Below, piece by piece: positions 1 through 14,000 of a stretch of 64,000 bases of DNA. Numbering within the stretch: the stretch's first letter is position 1; the number at the start of each line of letters is the position of its first letter. The notes under the pieces were generated by a model, which had not been told where the DNA came from, made no database searches, and saw only the letters and a list, made by a program, of their open reading frames with translations. The stretch lies in the NCBI GenBank assembly GCA_013397455.1, contig VYZB01000036.1, positions 4,021,183 through 4,085,182 on the forward strand. The letters are read 5' to 3'. The translations under genes and the position numbers were made by a program. The stretch comes from Crotophaga sulcirostris (lineage: Eukaryota; Chordata; Aves; Cuculiformes; Crotophagidae).

Positions 1-3000
1 AACAAAATAAACTTTTTTCTGTGACAACTTTTGTGTAGGAAAATAAATAATGAGTTTTAATTACAATCAAGATGGTTTAGGTTTGACATTAGTGAAAAAG
101 CTCCTCAATAGTAATAATTTCACAGCTCAGGTTTAGATGGCTAAAGGATTTTGTGGAATTTTTTACAATTCACTGTCTTAACAAAGCAATTAATTAAATT
201 ATTTCAGGATGGATTTTTACTTTTTTTCTTTTTGTATAGTAATATTTCAATCCCCCTTTACTGCAAATTCCATTGTGATAAAACTTCTACATCAAATGCC
301 AACCATTTTTACGTTTTCCCACTTGCAGGGAGTTAAAATTAAACATCGGCAATTTCTGAAGTACAATGTTTCCAAGTGGAAAACTGAAATGACGCATATT
401 AAAAAAAAAGGCCAAAATTCTTTATATTTTCTGGCTGAAATGTCAGTCTATATGAGTCTACAAATATTTTTGTTGTAAAAAAAAGGACAAACCATTTTAT
501 AAGACTAAATCTTCACCAACATTTCAGTAATCAGTGGAAATTTACACAAGAAGTAATTTTCTTTTTTTGTTGTTTTTTTGAGTTAAAAAATGAAAAAAAC
601 AAAGCTAAATGTCTGTTGAAACTACACTTATTCATGCTTACAAAATTTAATGTGACCTATTAAACAAAAAGTGTGTTTTAATTTGAATGATTTTTGCATG
701 CCTGATGCTATCCATCTTTATAATACTGATATAACTACTTATAATGAGTCTCATCACATTTCTTAGTCTTTTAATCATGAAATACTTAACAGTACTGACA
801 TTTAAAATAATATTATCAATATTAAAGTTAATAAGGCTGAAATTAATAGCGCAGTTGAAGCTTTAAGAACATCTTTGTTCTACAATGACATTGTGTAGTG
901 CACTTTATTATAATTTTAATAGAAAATTATTTCATTGTTATGGGTTTACTATCACCTGAACTCTCACAAAAGTGCTCTGAACAGAAAGGCTCTGTGTGGT
1001 TGAGGTGTAAATCCTTTTATCCTAACTTCATGCTATAATTCTTATCATCAATCTGATTAAAAATGTGCCTGGAAACATTTTGGAGGTTTAGAGACAAAAG
1101 AAAGACAAGATGTCCTACAAATCCTGTTTAGATGTCACCAAAACATTATTAAATCTCTTTCTTCATAAGAAGTTTCTTACATCTTAATATCCATATCTTG
1201 AGGTTTCTCAGTTTCATACCAGAAATGAGAGCAACCTAATAATTTGTGGGTTTCTTCCTGTGTCAGCCTTGATTTAACTTCATATCCAAATTCTATTTTA
1301 ATCCTTTTAATGAAATGCCCCTCCTAATTGAACCAAACTTTTACTCAGAGAAAATTCCAATTTTGAATAAAAACTCAAGAATATTGATATCTTTGAAAAG
1401 AATTGTGTGGTTTCCCCCTTGAAGCCCTACTCTATATGCTGCAGGTATTCTCTTTGATGGATGATGCCACAGGGACAGTTTTGTTTTAACACAACATATT
1501 GGTTGTTAAAATAAATCTAAAAGAACACGGAGGTCATGCTGAGCTGGTCCCAGATGTCCCTGTAGACATATGTACACACAGGTGGTTAACACATCCTCCA
1601 GCACAAAACAAGATCTGGAGGGATTTCTTCTTATTCCTGACAGGTGGTCAGCTCTTCTCAGAGATCCTTGAATATGTCTGTTTAAAATATTGATGTGGTT
1701 TTAAGATAGAACTATGAGTTCTTTGGGTGCAAAGCCACTACTTATCTTTCAAAGATGATTCCCTTGGGACTTTAAAATTAATTTCTTTTCCGTGAAAAAA
1801 TGAATACAAAGTGCTGAGGGCAGAATTTGGGTTATTTAGAGTGAAGGCAGCAGAATTTGATCACATTGCATTACACTGTATTTCTACCTTTTTTCTGGAG
1901 ACATCTGGAGCACTGCTGAGGTGGACCCTATACACAGATTCACTGCCTGAAAGTTTCTGCAAAGTTGCTGCTGTCTGAGCATGTTATATGATGTGGGTAT
2001 CTATCCATCATGAACAGGACACAGACAGAACCTGTGCAGCAGCACTGACCCGGGAACAGTGAACCCCTTCATTTCAGCTGCATTTCTCTGGCAGTGGCAC
2101 GTGTTTGCTGCCAGGCGAACGCTGTAATCACACCTTGCTGTTTCATCCAGTCTCTCAAACACTGTAACAGTTCCTCATCCTTCAGCCGCTCCCGTCATGA
2201 GAAATGGGGTCTGTGGGAGCAAACCAAGGCGTTCCCTGCTGGTTTATTCTGTGAGAGCACAGGTGATGTTGTTGCTATGGTGGAAATCACTCGCCTTAGG
2301 GCTTTGGTCAGCTTACTCATATTATCGGCCCTGAAAGACTGATGGAAAATAACACCCACAGCTTTAACTTATTTACTCTGTGAAGTGACTTATAGCAATT
2401 GAGAAGGGTCCAGAATCTTGTTCCCCCATAAGAACCTAACAAATAAGTCATAAAAATGTCTAACAACAAAGCAAAAAGACTGTATATTGTCATGCAGGAT
2501 TAGTATCTTTTCATCTTTGCGTTACGGAGAATTCCCATAACGTGGTAGGCCTGTGGGTAATAATGGTAAGGCTCATTTTGTTGCATTGCTTAATATTATG
2601 TCTGTGTTTCCACCAAGATTATCTACTTGCCCAGGCAGAGAATGCAGGTACAAAAATGTCTAGGCTTAATTTTGAAAATAACATGAGAGGGAAAGAGAGA
2701 CTGAAAATACGTTTCTTCATAGACGTGTGGTTGCATCACAGTCTTTAGCTCTTTACATCTTGTGTTCTCGTATACAAATGTCTTTTCAAGCCTGTTCTAA
2801 AACCACTAAAACTTAAAGCTGGTTTGCAAAGAGATTTTGCTCCATTGGCTTCTGCACAATGATGGTTCAGTGTCCTTGCAAATATGGAGGCTCTATTACA
2901 CTAAATGAGGCAGACCATGTTTGCCTTTCCAGAAAAGCAGATATCTGAAAAACAGCTATGACTTTTTTTAGTCAAAGGAAATTTTTAAGTTAATTTCAAC

Positions 3001-6000
3001 ATGTGGCTACAGCAAGCATATAGACCAGTCCATGATTAATATGTGGATACAGAAATTCCCAAGAAATCCCTATTGCTTTGATAGATGAAAATGACTCCCA
3101 CTGAGCACAAAGTTCTAATTTGTGCTAAAATAATTTTTTTTAAAAAAAACTAGCTTGTATGAATAAAATATGTTAGCCCTAGAAAGCTGTAATTGTTGAT
3201 GTGCACAGCCTTAGCATTAACTGTATTGATTTCAGCCTGGAGAGGTTTATTGAAAGGTGAAATACCACAGATGCTGATGACCAAGATACCTGTCTAAATA
3301 ATTTCTATTGTTGTCTGACTTTTTCCAAAGGAGTAAAACCCACCTAAACCGTTTTTTCACATCAGTTTAAACTTTTGATATTTGCAGACTACTTTTCATA
3401 TGTACAAACAGTAATTCTGCTCTCATTTTCCTATTGATATCACTGAGGAACTACTAGGTGTGGTCCACAGAAGCATTCCCTCAATATTTCTCTCTGCAGC
3501 ATGAGGAAAAAGGGCAACCATTTTCATCTTGTGTGGATTTTTCTGTGTCCCTGTGTTTTTCTGGGTCATAACATAAAATACAAGCTACAAGTTAGTAGCT
3601 GTATCTCAGGAGCTCATTGTGTTTATTTCTTTATGTTCTTTTCAGTGGAAACACTGGTCTATGTGCAGCAGTGCTAAACAGCTTGTTAAAACAGACCTCA
3701 CTCAATGCTTCATGTTGGAAGAAACATCTTCATACAAAAGTAATTAGCACTGGAGCAGGTTCAATGTTTATGTCTTTAATGTTAGAAGTCACTTTCAAAA
3801 TTTTCTATTTTGTCAGTTGTTATATCCAGGGATGTTAAAAAGCGCATGGACTTTCTGGTTACTCATATCCAGTTACTCTCTATAGGAATGGTGATACTTT
3901 CCTTTTTATGATGTCTGGTGTCACATCTGATGTTTCCTTCAAAACTGTGATTTAACAGAAAGGTGATAATATAAACATGTCAAAATATATCACGTGAGGA
4001 GACGTGTATTTATTACCATTGTGACCCAAAGGATCTGTTTCCACTCACATACTTCAAATGAGAAATTTGATAATAGTGAAAAGTTGCAAAGTTGCAGAAT
4101 CTGAACAAAAGGTAAAGTAATAAAACTGACAAGATTACTATAAGAGCAAACACCAAAATGAGATGGATATTGGTTTTGTCTTACCTCTGCTTATGGCATA
4201 TCTGTTCTATGTTTACAGCCTCAATAACAGCCGAGTGGAGGTCTGTGATTTTTATTCTTCTGAGACATCATTATGTTAGCATGGCAGTGCCTTTTGTCAG
4301 CCAAATCCACACCTTAGTGTCTGCTGGAAGGGAGCTGACCTGTTTGCTTGTCTTTGTTGTTTTAAAGGGTTGAAATATTCTTCTCTTTCCATGTTCATGT
4401 TATTACAGACCCTTTTAGACATGTGCCGATGTTCATTGAGGCATCATGTCAAGTACATGCCCCATTCAAAACAATCATAATTCTTTTTTTCAAAGGAGAA
4501 CAACATTTCTGCTCATTTAATTTAGACAGGAGAAAGTTAGGAGATTCTTAAAATCAGGTATGAATAATTTCAACTCGGAAAGTCAAAATGAACGTTCACT
4601 GTTAAAATTAGTCTGATAACTATTATGGACACAAATGGTTGAATACATTTGCATTCTTTTCTAATTCCGTGATAGAAGCTGTGTATGTTAACTTAGAATC
4701 TCCTCTGTATATTACTACTGCAAATAAATAGCAGAGTAAATAGAGCAGACACAAAGTTAACTGAGAATGAGTGATTATTAAATAAATATATAAAATCACA
4801 CCAGAACTCTCTTGCAGTTAACAAACTGATATAGTATATTTAACTTTCCATTTAAAACAATTGCAGTACAGTATAAAATATTAAAAGAAAGTTTCCATTT
4901 AAGAAAATGAGCTTGTAAATGAAATGAAAATCACGCTGATGATAGTAAGTGATTATTACTGGATTGTTACTATGTGATTAGATTTCAAACTTGTTATTGT
5001 TTGCCATTTGTACCTCTGCAAAATGCTTAAAGAAAAACAGTATGTCTTAAATAATGTCCCAGTCTGATAATATCTAATGTGTCCCAATCTATTGTTAATA
5101 CTGATCAAGGGGCCCTTCCAACACTTGCTCATTGGATTCTCAAATGGATTTGGCATTTTGAGGTCTCATTGTAAAGCACATATTAACAGTACAAAGAAGG
5201 AGCCGCACGCACTGCAGTGCCTTGGAAAACATAAAACAATGCTCTTAGCTTTTATCTTTGGATGAAATAACCTCCTTGATAGCAAATGACAGAGCAGGGA
5301 GCAAGGCTCATCCTTCCCCATAATGAACCTGCATTCTCCAGATGTGCCCTGCTGTTGGGAGCATCTGATTGCCTCACATTTCCAAGCCCAGCAATCAGAC
5401 TCCAGGAGGACAGTCTGCTTACAAAACAGGCGGTTTGAAAACGTGTGACAATGGTAAAACTAAGTCAGTCATACACACAATGCTGCATCTTATATGTGTA
5501 TTGGATATATACTATCTGAAACGGATAGTGGTGCTTAAAATTCTCCCTTGTTGCACTCATCTTTCCTAAAATATTTTAAACTAGAATGCAGATACATTTT
5601 TATTCAAAATATTAAGTAAATGAAATACTTTATGCCTACTAATGTCTTCAAAGAAACCACACTTATGTGGGTAACTAAATAGGACAGCAGTTTTCCTGTA
5701 TTAAAGCTGCTTTCCTTGCTTATGTCTGTTGGGGCAGCAGATTTCTTTACCAAGCCACTTTCTCTCTAAAAGATTTAATTAAATTTTTATGTCTGAATTT
5801 ATAAACCATTAAATTATATTGAAAATTCTTGCACATAAAACTGTTCCCTGTAATTGTAAAACATTGCAGCTGTAAAATATTTATTATTAGACATTATTAA
5901 TTTTTTTTGTAAACTGCAATTTCTGTGATTGTTTCACGAGAACTTAACATCCTTAATTTGCTCTTAAAGAGTCATTAAAGAGTCTTTAAAAAAATAATCA

Positions 6001-6044
6001 ATTTTTTCTGGAGTGCAATAAATGGGATACAAAATTTTTCTTCA
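1..6044. other. AT-rich unique DNA, no gene recognised
   Basis: No reading frame here exceeds about 90 codons and none resembles a known protein. The first 900 bases are especially AT-rich, with short homopolymer runs. A slightly GC-richer patch at about 2010-2345 carries an 82-codon plus-strand frame (2094-2342) with no recognisable motif. I see no CR1, LTR or SINE signature. The stretch is best described as intergenic or intronic. Confidence 0.6.
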
Positions 6045-6290
6045 TCACTGATCACAGGATGGCAAGCCTAGATTTAAAAAATTTTCTTCTGCAATCACGG
6101 TCCACAAGATGGCAATCTTGGACTGAGAGAGGCCCCACAAATTATTGCAGCTGTTTCCGACTTGGGAAGCAGGTTTGAAGTGTGCTGTGCTGTGCTCATG
6201 GCTGGGGCTGCACTGCAAGCAACCCCGAGGCACTTTCAGACGGGCCCCAATACCCACAAAATTGGCAGCACAAGTAATGCAGAAACAGCT
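6045..6290. other. GC-richer patch with an imperfect internal repeat
   Basis: This patch is clearly richer in G and C than its flanks. It starts with two imperfect copies of a phrase reading roughly ATCACnG...GATGGCAAnCnTnGA, at about 6051-6072 and 6095-6123. It could be a fragment of an old interspersed repeat such as an LTR, but I do not recognise the family and no termini are visible. Short frames on the minus strand (6045-6257) look like by-products of composition. Confidence 0.3.
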
Positions 6291-7445
6291 CCTTTACTCT
6301 AACCAGTTTCCGGTGATACTGTAATTCAAGCAGCCAGTTTTGAAATAAACAGTTTGAAAGTATAGATCAGTAGCATGAATACCTCTTAATGGCTTTTTAA
6401 TGTAAGTAAAAACCTGAAACAAAACCGTACACTGTACTTTAATAGCTGGATGTAAGTGTTGCCTTGTCCATACCACAACATCAAAACCTTCAAAAATCTT
6501 CTTGAAAACATTTATCCTCTCAGCCAGTTATGAAGTCAGAAGTACTGTTGCTTCTTTTTACAAGTGGTCTTTCTCTCTCTGGAAACCTTAGGAGAGATCC
6601 ATATGGGCAGAGGTTTCTTATAGACCTTCACTGTGTACAGGTCCACTTATCCATCTGTGCTTCTCCAACAATGAAAGGGAAGAAATACCTGACAAGTCCC
6701 TGCCCTAGGGGGTCACAGCCTTTCCTCTGGTCTTGTGGGTATGATATGATGTGTGGTATGAAAAGCAGGCAGAAGCACTACTTCAGGTACATAATAGTTT
6801 TCACAAACAAGAAATTCATTGATTTTTGTACTGCAGACTCAAATGGCTCTGCACTGGGTGCAGCTCTGCAGTGTAAACTGCAGCATGGTTGCCCACAACT
6901 GTTAGGTACCTAACACTTAAAAGAATGAGGGCGCATGGATTAAAGTGTCTACATCCCACCAAAGCTTCACTTAGATGAACTTTTGGATTAACTAGAGTCA
7001 TAGGAGTCTGCAGTAGAGCTCTGTTGACTTCATGTGAGACCACCAATATTAGCAAGACACCACAGTTAAGGCATCCCAGCTTTGTGATTTAGTGTGACTT
7101 CACTGAATTCAGCATAATCACCAGGTCGCTCCTTTATCTCATGGAGTGCTCAAAGCTTTAAACTCAACACGCCAATCTTAAGATTAGGCTACTTAAGACA
7201 ATGTATCTGGCAGTGTAGTCCTAGGAGGACAGTTCAGCCTTCCTGCAAATTATTTCACAAACGGGCAGTGGGAGGCTCTGAAAAGGTGTTTGAAGAAGAC
7301 CATGCAGAGCATGAGTGTCACAGCCAGGTACTGCTCCTGGAGTTCTAATTGCCTAGTGGTTTCCTTCAGCTTAGAATATGATTTCTAAACCTCAACAGTG
7401 ACAAAATCTCTTTTGCTCACCTTATTGGAAAAAAAATATTTTGTA
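6291..7445. other. Unique DNA, no gene recognised
   Basis: The longest frame is 127 codons on the plus strand (6530-6913). It has no recognisable domain and is overlapped by a 79-codon minus-strand frame (6816-7055). No splice-flanked exon or repeat family is evident. I read it as non-coding. Confidence 0.5.
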
Positions 7446-7780
7446 TTCATAGAATCATAGAATCACCTGAGTTGGAAAGGATCCAAAAGGATCATCGAGT
7501 CCAACTCCTATCCCTACGTAGGACACTCCCAACATTCACACCGTGTGTCTGAGGGCATTGTCCAAATGCTTCTTGAATACTGGCAGACTGGGTGCCATGG
7601 CTGCTTCCCTGGGGAGCTGTTCTGGTGCTCCAACATCTGCTGGGTGAAGAATCTCTTCCTAATATCCAATCTAAACCTCCCCCGTACATCTTCCTGCTGT
7701 TACCTCTAGTCCTATCATAGGTCATCAGAGAGAAGAGATCAGCACCTGTTTCTCCTCCTTCCCTTGTGAGAAGGAAATTA
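7446..7780 (-). mobile_element. CR1 LINE, 5'-truncated 3' end
   Basis: The plus strand opens with tandem TCATAGAA-type octamers, the reverse complement of the short repeat that closes avian CR1 elements. The familiar block around GTTGGAAAGGATCC and ATCGAGTCCAACTCC follows. The match continues through the phrases for 'GAAGAATCTCTTCCTAATAT' and 'AACCTCCCC' to about 7775. The element therefore lies on the minus strand with its 3' end at 7446. It keeps only about 330 bases of 3' region, as expected for CR1, which is normally 5'-truncated. No intact protein remains. The 111-codon minus frame at 7492-7827 is a chance frame within it. Confidence 0.93.
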
Positions 7781-9807
7781 ATTAATTTAATTTTTATTCT
7801 TTCAATGGACAAGCTGTACCTGCTCATTACTGTTCAGAACATCTTGACTTGCCAAGGCATAAATTTGGGATATGACAAAATGACAAAATCCCAGAATGAA
7901 ATATTTAAATTAAATATCAAATATATTTTTTCTTACTAAGCTTAGTTAAAAGAATAAAGATTGGTGGGGACCAAAATGAAGAAATTCAGCTTGCTTTTCC
8001 GCGTCCTTCAGAAAATGTGACAAAAGATAAAGTAGCCATAGAGACTGTATTAGCTGAGTCCTTCCTCTGACCCTATGCTCATTCTCTGTGCAAATGGACA
8101 AGAGCTCATCCAGACAGCTGTGGTCTCAGCTTTGTTCAGAAAATAGTGGTGTAGGCAGCCTTGCAGTACCAGATACCATCATGAACCTATAGGAAATTGC
8201 CATCAGTCTGACTCCTTCTAACATAATTGTTTTCTTGGTTGCTCCTTTCAAAGTTTGATCTACATTAGTCTTACTCAGAGGTAGGAGACTGTGTTTCCTT
8301 TAGCTGTACCACTTTTTGATATCACTTTTCTAATTTCTTTAGATACCTTGGTTTTATTTCTGAAACTTCCTTCTATTAACATCATGTTTTACTTCTACTC
8401 TTCAGATCTAAAAGGGAAATTTTAAACAAAATTGGATCTTCAATACTTTGGCCCACAAATCAGAACTCTGATATTTATAACTGATGTGGATTTATAGCTA
8501 TTCGGATAGTTCTACTTTATATGATTGTCTTTATTCCCATTGAAATTAATTTTGTAGATATTAAGGTTTTATGAAAGATTACACAAAGTGTTTTAATAAA
8601 TCTATCTCACCTCTATTCATCAGCTGCCATATTTTTTTGATTATGTATATATAAAGAAAATTGTATTTTACACATTTCATCTAGTATTTCTGGGAAAAAA
8701 AGGGAGCTTACCAGAATGCAATATTACTGAATTATAGTGTGTTTCACTGACAGAGTTGATTGTGAAATGAATTTAGAATAGTCTACAATAATTCTCCCTT
8801 GGTATCTCATGCTTATTAAAGAAAGGTCTGATTCAGAAATGCTAGTAGGAAGGTTAGATCTGATCCTCACGACTGTGTATAAAGCTTATAAAAAAAAGTA
8901 ATCTAAACACTAAGAAAACCTAGCCATGTAATTTCTCACTTTATCTCTACTGTCAGCAAACAAACAGCACACCTAACAGTGTAGAAAAGTGATGGAAAAA
9001 TTAAAGGTCTCATCTAAGTCTTGTTAGGTAATGGGGAGTTTTTCAATTGCTTTTAATAAGAGAGATCAGGTCTTGAGAAGGTAAACAGTCAACAGTTATT
9101 TGTGTTAATTGCTTTTATTTTTGAAATGTCCCAGCAGGAGCTCTTTTGCAGTCCAAACTGCCTGAAGAAACATTATATTGTGTATACATGAGCCGAGTTT
9201 CTTCTCCTCTTTTTCTGTTTCTGATAACCTTGTGTACAGTGCTAGTCTGTGTTTCTACATGTAAATACATTCTGTATTATTTGCAGAATAATTAAAGGGA
9301 GACTATTTCTCAGCAGTAAACACATGTATGATTGATATTATCTTTTAATTTATTGCATACACTAAGAAGAGTAAGATTATTTGTCCTTAAAATAAAAACA
9401 CATTAAAAATGAAATCATTTCAGAGGACATGAACTTCTTAACTGACTGTTTAGATTTGTTGTTTATCACAAAAAAACTTATAATAGATAGTGTTACAATT
9501 TTAAAAAAAAAAAGAAAGCTAGCTTTTAAAAAAATAATTACTGTGTAAAAAACCCGTTCTATTGCAAATGGAGATTTGTACAAGAACAGTGTGGAAACCA
9601 TTTGTTCTAAACCCAAACTGTAATACCACTTTGTTTTATTTTCAAGGAAGCAGAGTTGGATAAAATTGGATGTTCCTTCTGCACTGATGCTCCAAAACAT
9701 CTCTTAGCAGTTCTTCCCTACAGGACCTTGGTTCCCACTGTTAAGCAGTGGAGTTTCACTAGGAAGGGAGGAAAAAAAAGAACACTTAGTTGTCTATTTT
9801 TTTTCTT
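7781..9807. other. AT-rich unique DNA, no gene recognised
   Basis: Two kilobases with no repeat family and no convincing frame. The 107-codon minus frame at 9377-9700 is rich in F, S, I and K codons, as expected from AT-rich sequence, and is not treated as a gene. Short poly-A and poly-T runs occur at about 9499-9514 and 9797-9804. Confidence 0.5.
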
Positions 9808-10583
9808 TCAAAGCTTATCACCTTTGTCTTCACAAAGTGAAACAAAGAAAAACTGCCGATAAGTAATAAAATTTTTTGTAGTCTGTGTCCAAAAGCCTCT
9901 CTGGTGCATGGTGCATGGCTCACTTGTGTTTGCTGGGTGAGCGTTGCGCAGTTGCTGCAATGGCGCATGTGGAAAGGGGGGTTCTCTGCCCATCACCACT
10001 GCGACTCCCAGCCAGGGCTGGGGATGAGCGCACAGGGAACCTGTGCTTGTTCTGTCCCACAGGGCTGAACTACCCCTGCCGAAGGAGCTGCCATACTCAA
10101 GTTTGGTGGTTTTGCTTCCAATAATCTTCAGACCCTGAAGAGTGTAAGTGTTGATGTCATCTGATGTGTTCACTGTGTAGAAATGGTGGAGCAGCTCCCT
10201 TTCAGGACCACAGTTGAGTCAGGATCCAGTGACAGGGTCTCATCAAACAGGGAGGGTAGGAGCTGGCACTCTTTTACTGCCAAGCTGTTTCTGGGCCGTG
10301 GGCTTCTGACCCTCCAGTGACGGATGCCAATGCATGACTGTGCCCCAGAGGGGAGGTGCTTCTCTGTCTTGAGTAGGAGCTGTGGCTGAGCGGTCACACA
10401 GAACTCTCCCATCACGGGTGTCAGAGTTTTATCAGCTTCCTGCCACTGGCACTGCTGTTCCTTTATAACACGGCTCAGAGTAATTAGTGGGGCAGTTTGT
10501 TCAGCTCCTGCCCCAGCTGTGGCTGCTTTTGGAGGAAGTTTTGAATTATTGACATAGTAGGTCTCATGAACATTTACAGCTTG
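9808..10583 (-). pseudogene. Unrecognised gene-like frame with one frameshift, possible retrocopy
   Basis: On the minus strand a frame is open for 137 codons, from just after a TAA at 10584-10586 down to a stop at 10170. A second frame continues in phase with its likely sense to a stop at 9808. Joining them needs a single-base change near 10197, inside a run of three Gs. Together they give about 257 open codons, well above chance for this AT-rich window. The block is markedly GC-richer than its flanks. The peptide is rich in ordinary soluble-protein segments, for example SLFDETLSLDPDSTVVLK before the shift and VNTSDDINTYTLQGLKII after it. No signal peptide or membrane span is visible. I do not recognise the family. 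No intron is evident inside, so a processed retrocopy is one reading; a single exon or a chance GC-rich frame are the alternatives. A clear poly-A tail was not found. Confidence 0.45.
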
Positions 10584-10586
10584 TTA

Positions 10587-11029
10587 AAAATAGAGGCCAT
10601 TGATACGCTTTCCAATTAAAAGGTTTTTCTCTCTGTCAGAAATGCTTATTGTCAGTATCATGCTTACTTAAATAATGTGTGAAGATTCGTTACATTATTT
10701 AAACCGGAATAAATTATATTACTATCGTACAAATTTGGCTAATCAACTGTTGCCATGATATTTCACCAGGTTGCATGGCCTGGAGAACTGTGTGCAGGTT
10801 TGGAACTAGTGTCTCTGACTTTCCAAAACAAAAACTACCACTATCATCACCATGAAAGGACAAGGATTGATTAGGTTTCTCTGAGGCATTAGCTCATTAT
10901 ATGATTATACAGTCTAACAGGTAGATGAATACAGTCTGAGCTTTCACCTGGGGCTTTTGGGAACCTTAATGCTCCCTACTGCCTCTGAACCTTAACACTT
11001 GGCTCATTTTCAAAAGCAGCTCACTCTGA
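10587..11029. other. Unique DNA, nothing recognised
   Basis: AT-rich sequence between the gene-like frame and the MIR scrap. No frame, repeat or regulatory pattern stands out. Confidence 0.5.
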
Positions 11030-11092
11030 TTTATCCAAAATCCTACTTCAGTTTCTTCATTTGTGAAATGGGACTAACAGCTGCATTGCCAG
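11030..11092 (+). repeat. MIR-like SINE remnant
   Basis: The phrase CTTCAGTTTCTTCATTTGTG (11045-11064), followed by AAATGGGACTAACAG, matches the MIR core pattern 'CTCAGTTTCCTCATCTGTAAAATGGG' with several substitutions. MIR is an ancient amniote tRNA-derived SINE found as decayed scraps in birds. Only the 3' half of the core is recognisable, and the tRNA-like promoter portion is not visible. Boundaries are approximate. Confidence 0.5.
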
Positions 11093-14000
11093 TCTCAAAA
11101 GCTGAAATATGATAAACAGTATTCCAGAATATTACCAGCTTGTTTTCAATATTCATTTTTCATGGGGGGTTTTGTGGTGGGTTTTTTTTTGTTGTTTTAT
11201 TTTGGTTTTTAATTTACTGTGTAAAAATTTTATGCCATTAGTATATTATAGACAAATTTTTGTGCCTTTTGCCGTAATTCTCTCTAAGGGCTACAGAAAT
11301 CAAGACTGGATATTTTCATATATTCACAACACTGTACTAGTAAGGTGATGAAAAAAATCTAGCAATTATCAGAAGAAGATAGCCTGCAAAGCTATCTGAG
11401 AAATAGCCTGCAAGAATGAAATGAATGATTATTTATAGAGAAATTAGCAAGGTGCCAATCATGATATTTTTATTCTGACTTCCAAAGAATCTAAAGTGTG
11501 CCCTTTATGTATAATATGGATATACTTACTTTAATGTTTTTAATATTTCAGATAGTCTAGAATTAACTGGAAAAATATTTCTCCTTAGGTGTGCAGAGTC
11601 TGCTGTGGCAAAAGTTATTCAACTGGTTTCAATAACGTAATTATATGGGCTTCAGAGTCTTTAGATTGATTCAGGCTTTGGGATCTGGCCCAAATTAATC
11701 TGCTCTTTCAGAGAGTCTATTTCTGAGATTTTCACTTTCTCCAGTGAAGGTCAGGGCAGTAGGAGGTAAAACACTGGCATGATTAACATTCCCTATATCT
11801 GTCTGGAGCTAAATGCCTAGTGCTTTCTGCCAGTTGACCAGAGGGCATTGTTAAAGCAGGTGATGTATTCGTATAGCTAAAAGCACAAAGACACTAGTGA
11901 GCAAACTTTTCAGTTGTAAAGAATAAGGTCCACATCTCAGTCTGTTATAGTTGCACCTTATTCAAAGACAGAGGGAAATTGGTTTGAAGTAGATTCTTTC
12001 AGTCATGATGAAATGTTGCCTTGTTTCAACACACACACATAAAAAAAAAAGATCAACATGAATTTGTTTAGTGAAATCATTAGAATTAGAAATTTCTTTT
12101 GGTCTATAGAAAATCTTTAGGATGGGAAGATTTTCAGCATTGGGAGGCAATACTGTTACTGGTCCCACAGGAATGTTAGGAATGGCCTGCAAGAATTATG
12201 TTCAGAATCTAAATGTACAGGGCTTACGGGGTAAAAAAAGAAGATTGCACAGGACAGGGAATAAGTTCCCATAACATTTCTGTGATTCAATAGGATAGAG
12301 AATACTCTCCAGTGGCCTTAGAAATGCCAAGCCACCATAGTGCAGAGAAAGCCTCGTTCTGTTTTTCATGATGGAGACTGCCTTTATTTCAGCCCGTGTA
12401 CATACTGAGTATTCCACTGCCTCTGAACAACTAATGATGTGTTGAGAAACAACAGTCATCTCTCACCTCAGATTAACTTATTTCTTTCAGTGAATTTTTT
12501 AAGAGAAATAAAAGAATCATCCTCAATTTCCATTTAATGAAGGAAACATTAAATATTTCAAGCCAACTATAAAATACTATAAACAGATACCAAATTTAAA
12601 TATGAACTTACACAATATTAACTTTTCTATTTTATGTTTTGCCGCTAATTCATAGGGTAATCAGTTTATCATCTTGATCAAAATGTCAGAATTTCTGCAG
12701 AATGGAGGGTTTCCGGTTCATGTGAGTGGCACTTATTTTGCATTTAAAAATCTCAGGAAGTCTGGAGAAAAGCTGAATTGTAGCTCACTTACTGCCAGTT
12801 TCTCTTCTTCCTTGTCTGCTACCCAGAATGAATCATTTCTGTAGGAAATAATGTTTACTAAAAAGTAATATTTTTCCAGCTAAAGTTACTGCTGCTAAGG
12901 TCAGTGCATAAAACACATTAATAATATTTTCATTTGTTCTTTTCCCAGAATCTCAAAGCAGAAGTCATTATGTTTTGAGAACAGGAATAGAGATAGTCTC
13001 TGGTGTAAGACGATGCTTTTGCACACTGGAGATTGGTGACAGCAGGCTGTTACGGGTTTCCTAAAGAATAATGACTTGTGTTACCATTAGACTGAGGGAG
13101 GGTAGGACCAAGGATTATGGTGCTCCATCACTGACAAACCTCACACCTCAAATGTCGTCAGTGACAGCCCTCACTCCTCCATACCCTTCTGCATTACCAG
13201 AATGAAAAGATGAAGAAATATTCTTAGCCCAAACCTGTATAAGTTGTGAAGAAGGACAGAAATTTGATCATCTCCTTGAAATCTCTGGGCACAAAATAAC
13301 ATGTAATGTAAATTACAGAAGGACTCAAGGTACCAATAAACATCAGTTGTGACTACAGTGAGCAAATGGCCTTTAATTAAATATCTGGAAAAACAGAATT
13401 TGTATTTAGAATCTCTCTCTGAGATCCTGTTTCTTCACATTCTAGTCATTTGAGAGGTGTTATCCTGCTGCTAGAGGGGTCAACCCCTTTTGAGTTCACT
13501 TTAAAAAAAGAACAAAGGTACTGTTAAATAATGCATCACTGAAATTTGGTAAATGGTTGTTTAGAGGTTGACTCAGGCTGCAAGAAAATAGTTATTTTTT
13601 TTAATGATTCAGCATAGGACTTTGGTCATGTTATGAGTCATTTTGAAACATAAAGCACCAAAGCTAATTTAAGGAAATAATTAGTGTTGTAATTCTATAT
13701 CCTCTTTATAACGATGCTGTTAACCTAAGATTTCAGACCCAAAGCTTACCAGACCTATTTATATGTTTACTTACCCCAAGGTAAAAGCCTCAAAAATCCT
13801 TGAAAAAGCACCATCATTAGCACCCAATTAAAGAGAAAACTTATGCTAATAAAGCCAGGATTTGCTTTTTAGTGCTAGAAAAAGGAAAAACATTTAATGA
13901 CTGTATTTCTGGAAACTTTTTGATGTTCATGATAATTAGTTCAGTCTAACTACTAAATTTACTGCAGTCTAAGTATTATACAGACATTTGAAGACTGAAG

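Noticed and set aside
6530..6913. 127-codon plus-strand frame
   Set aside because: No recognisable motif and overlapped by an opposing frame; no splice or promoter context seen.
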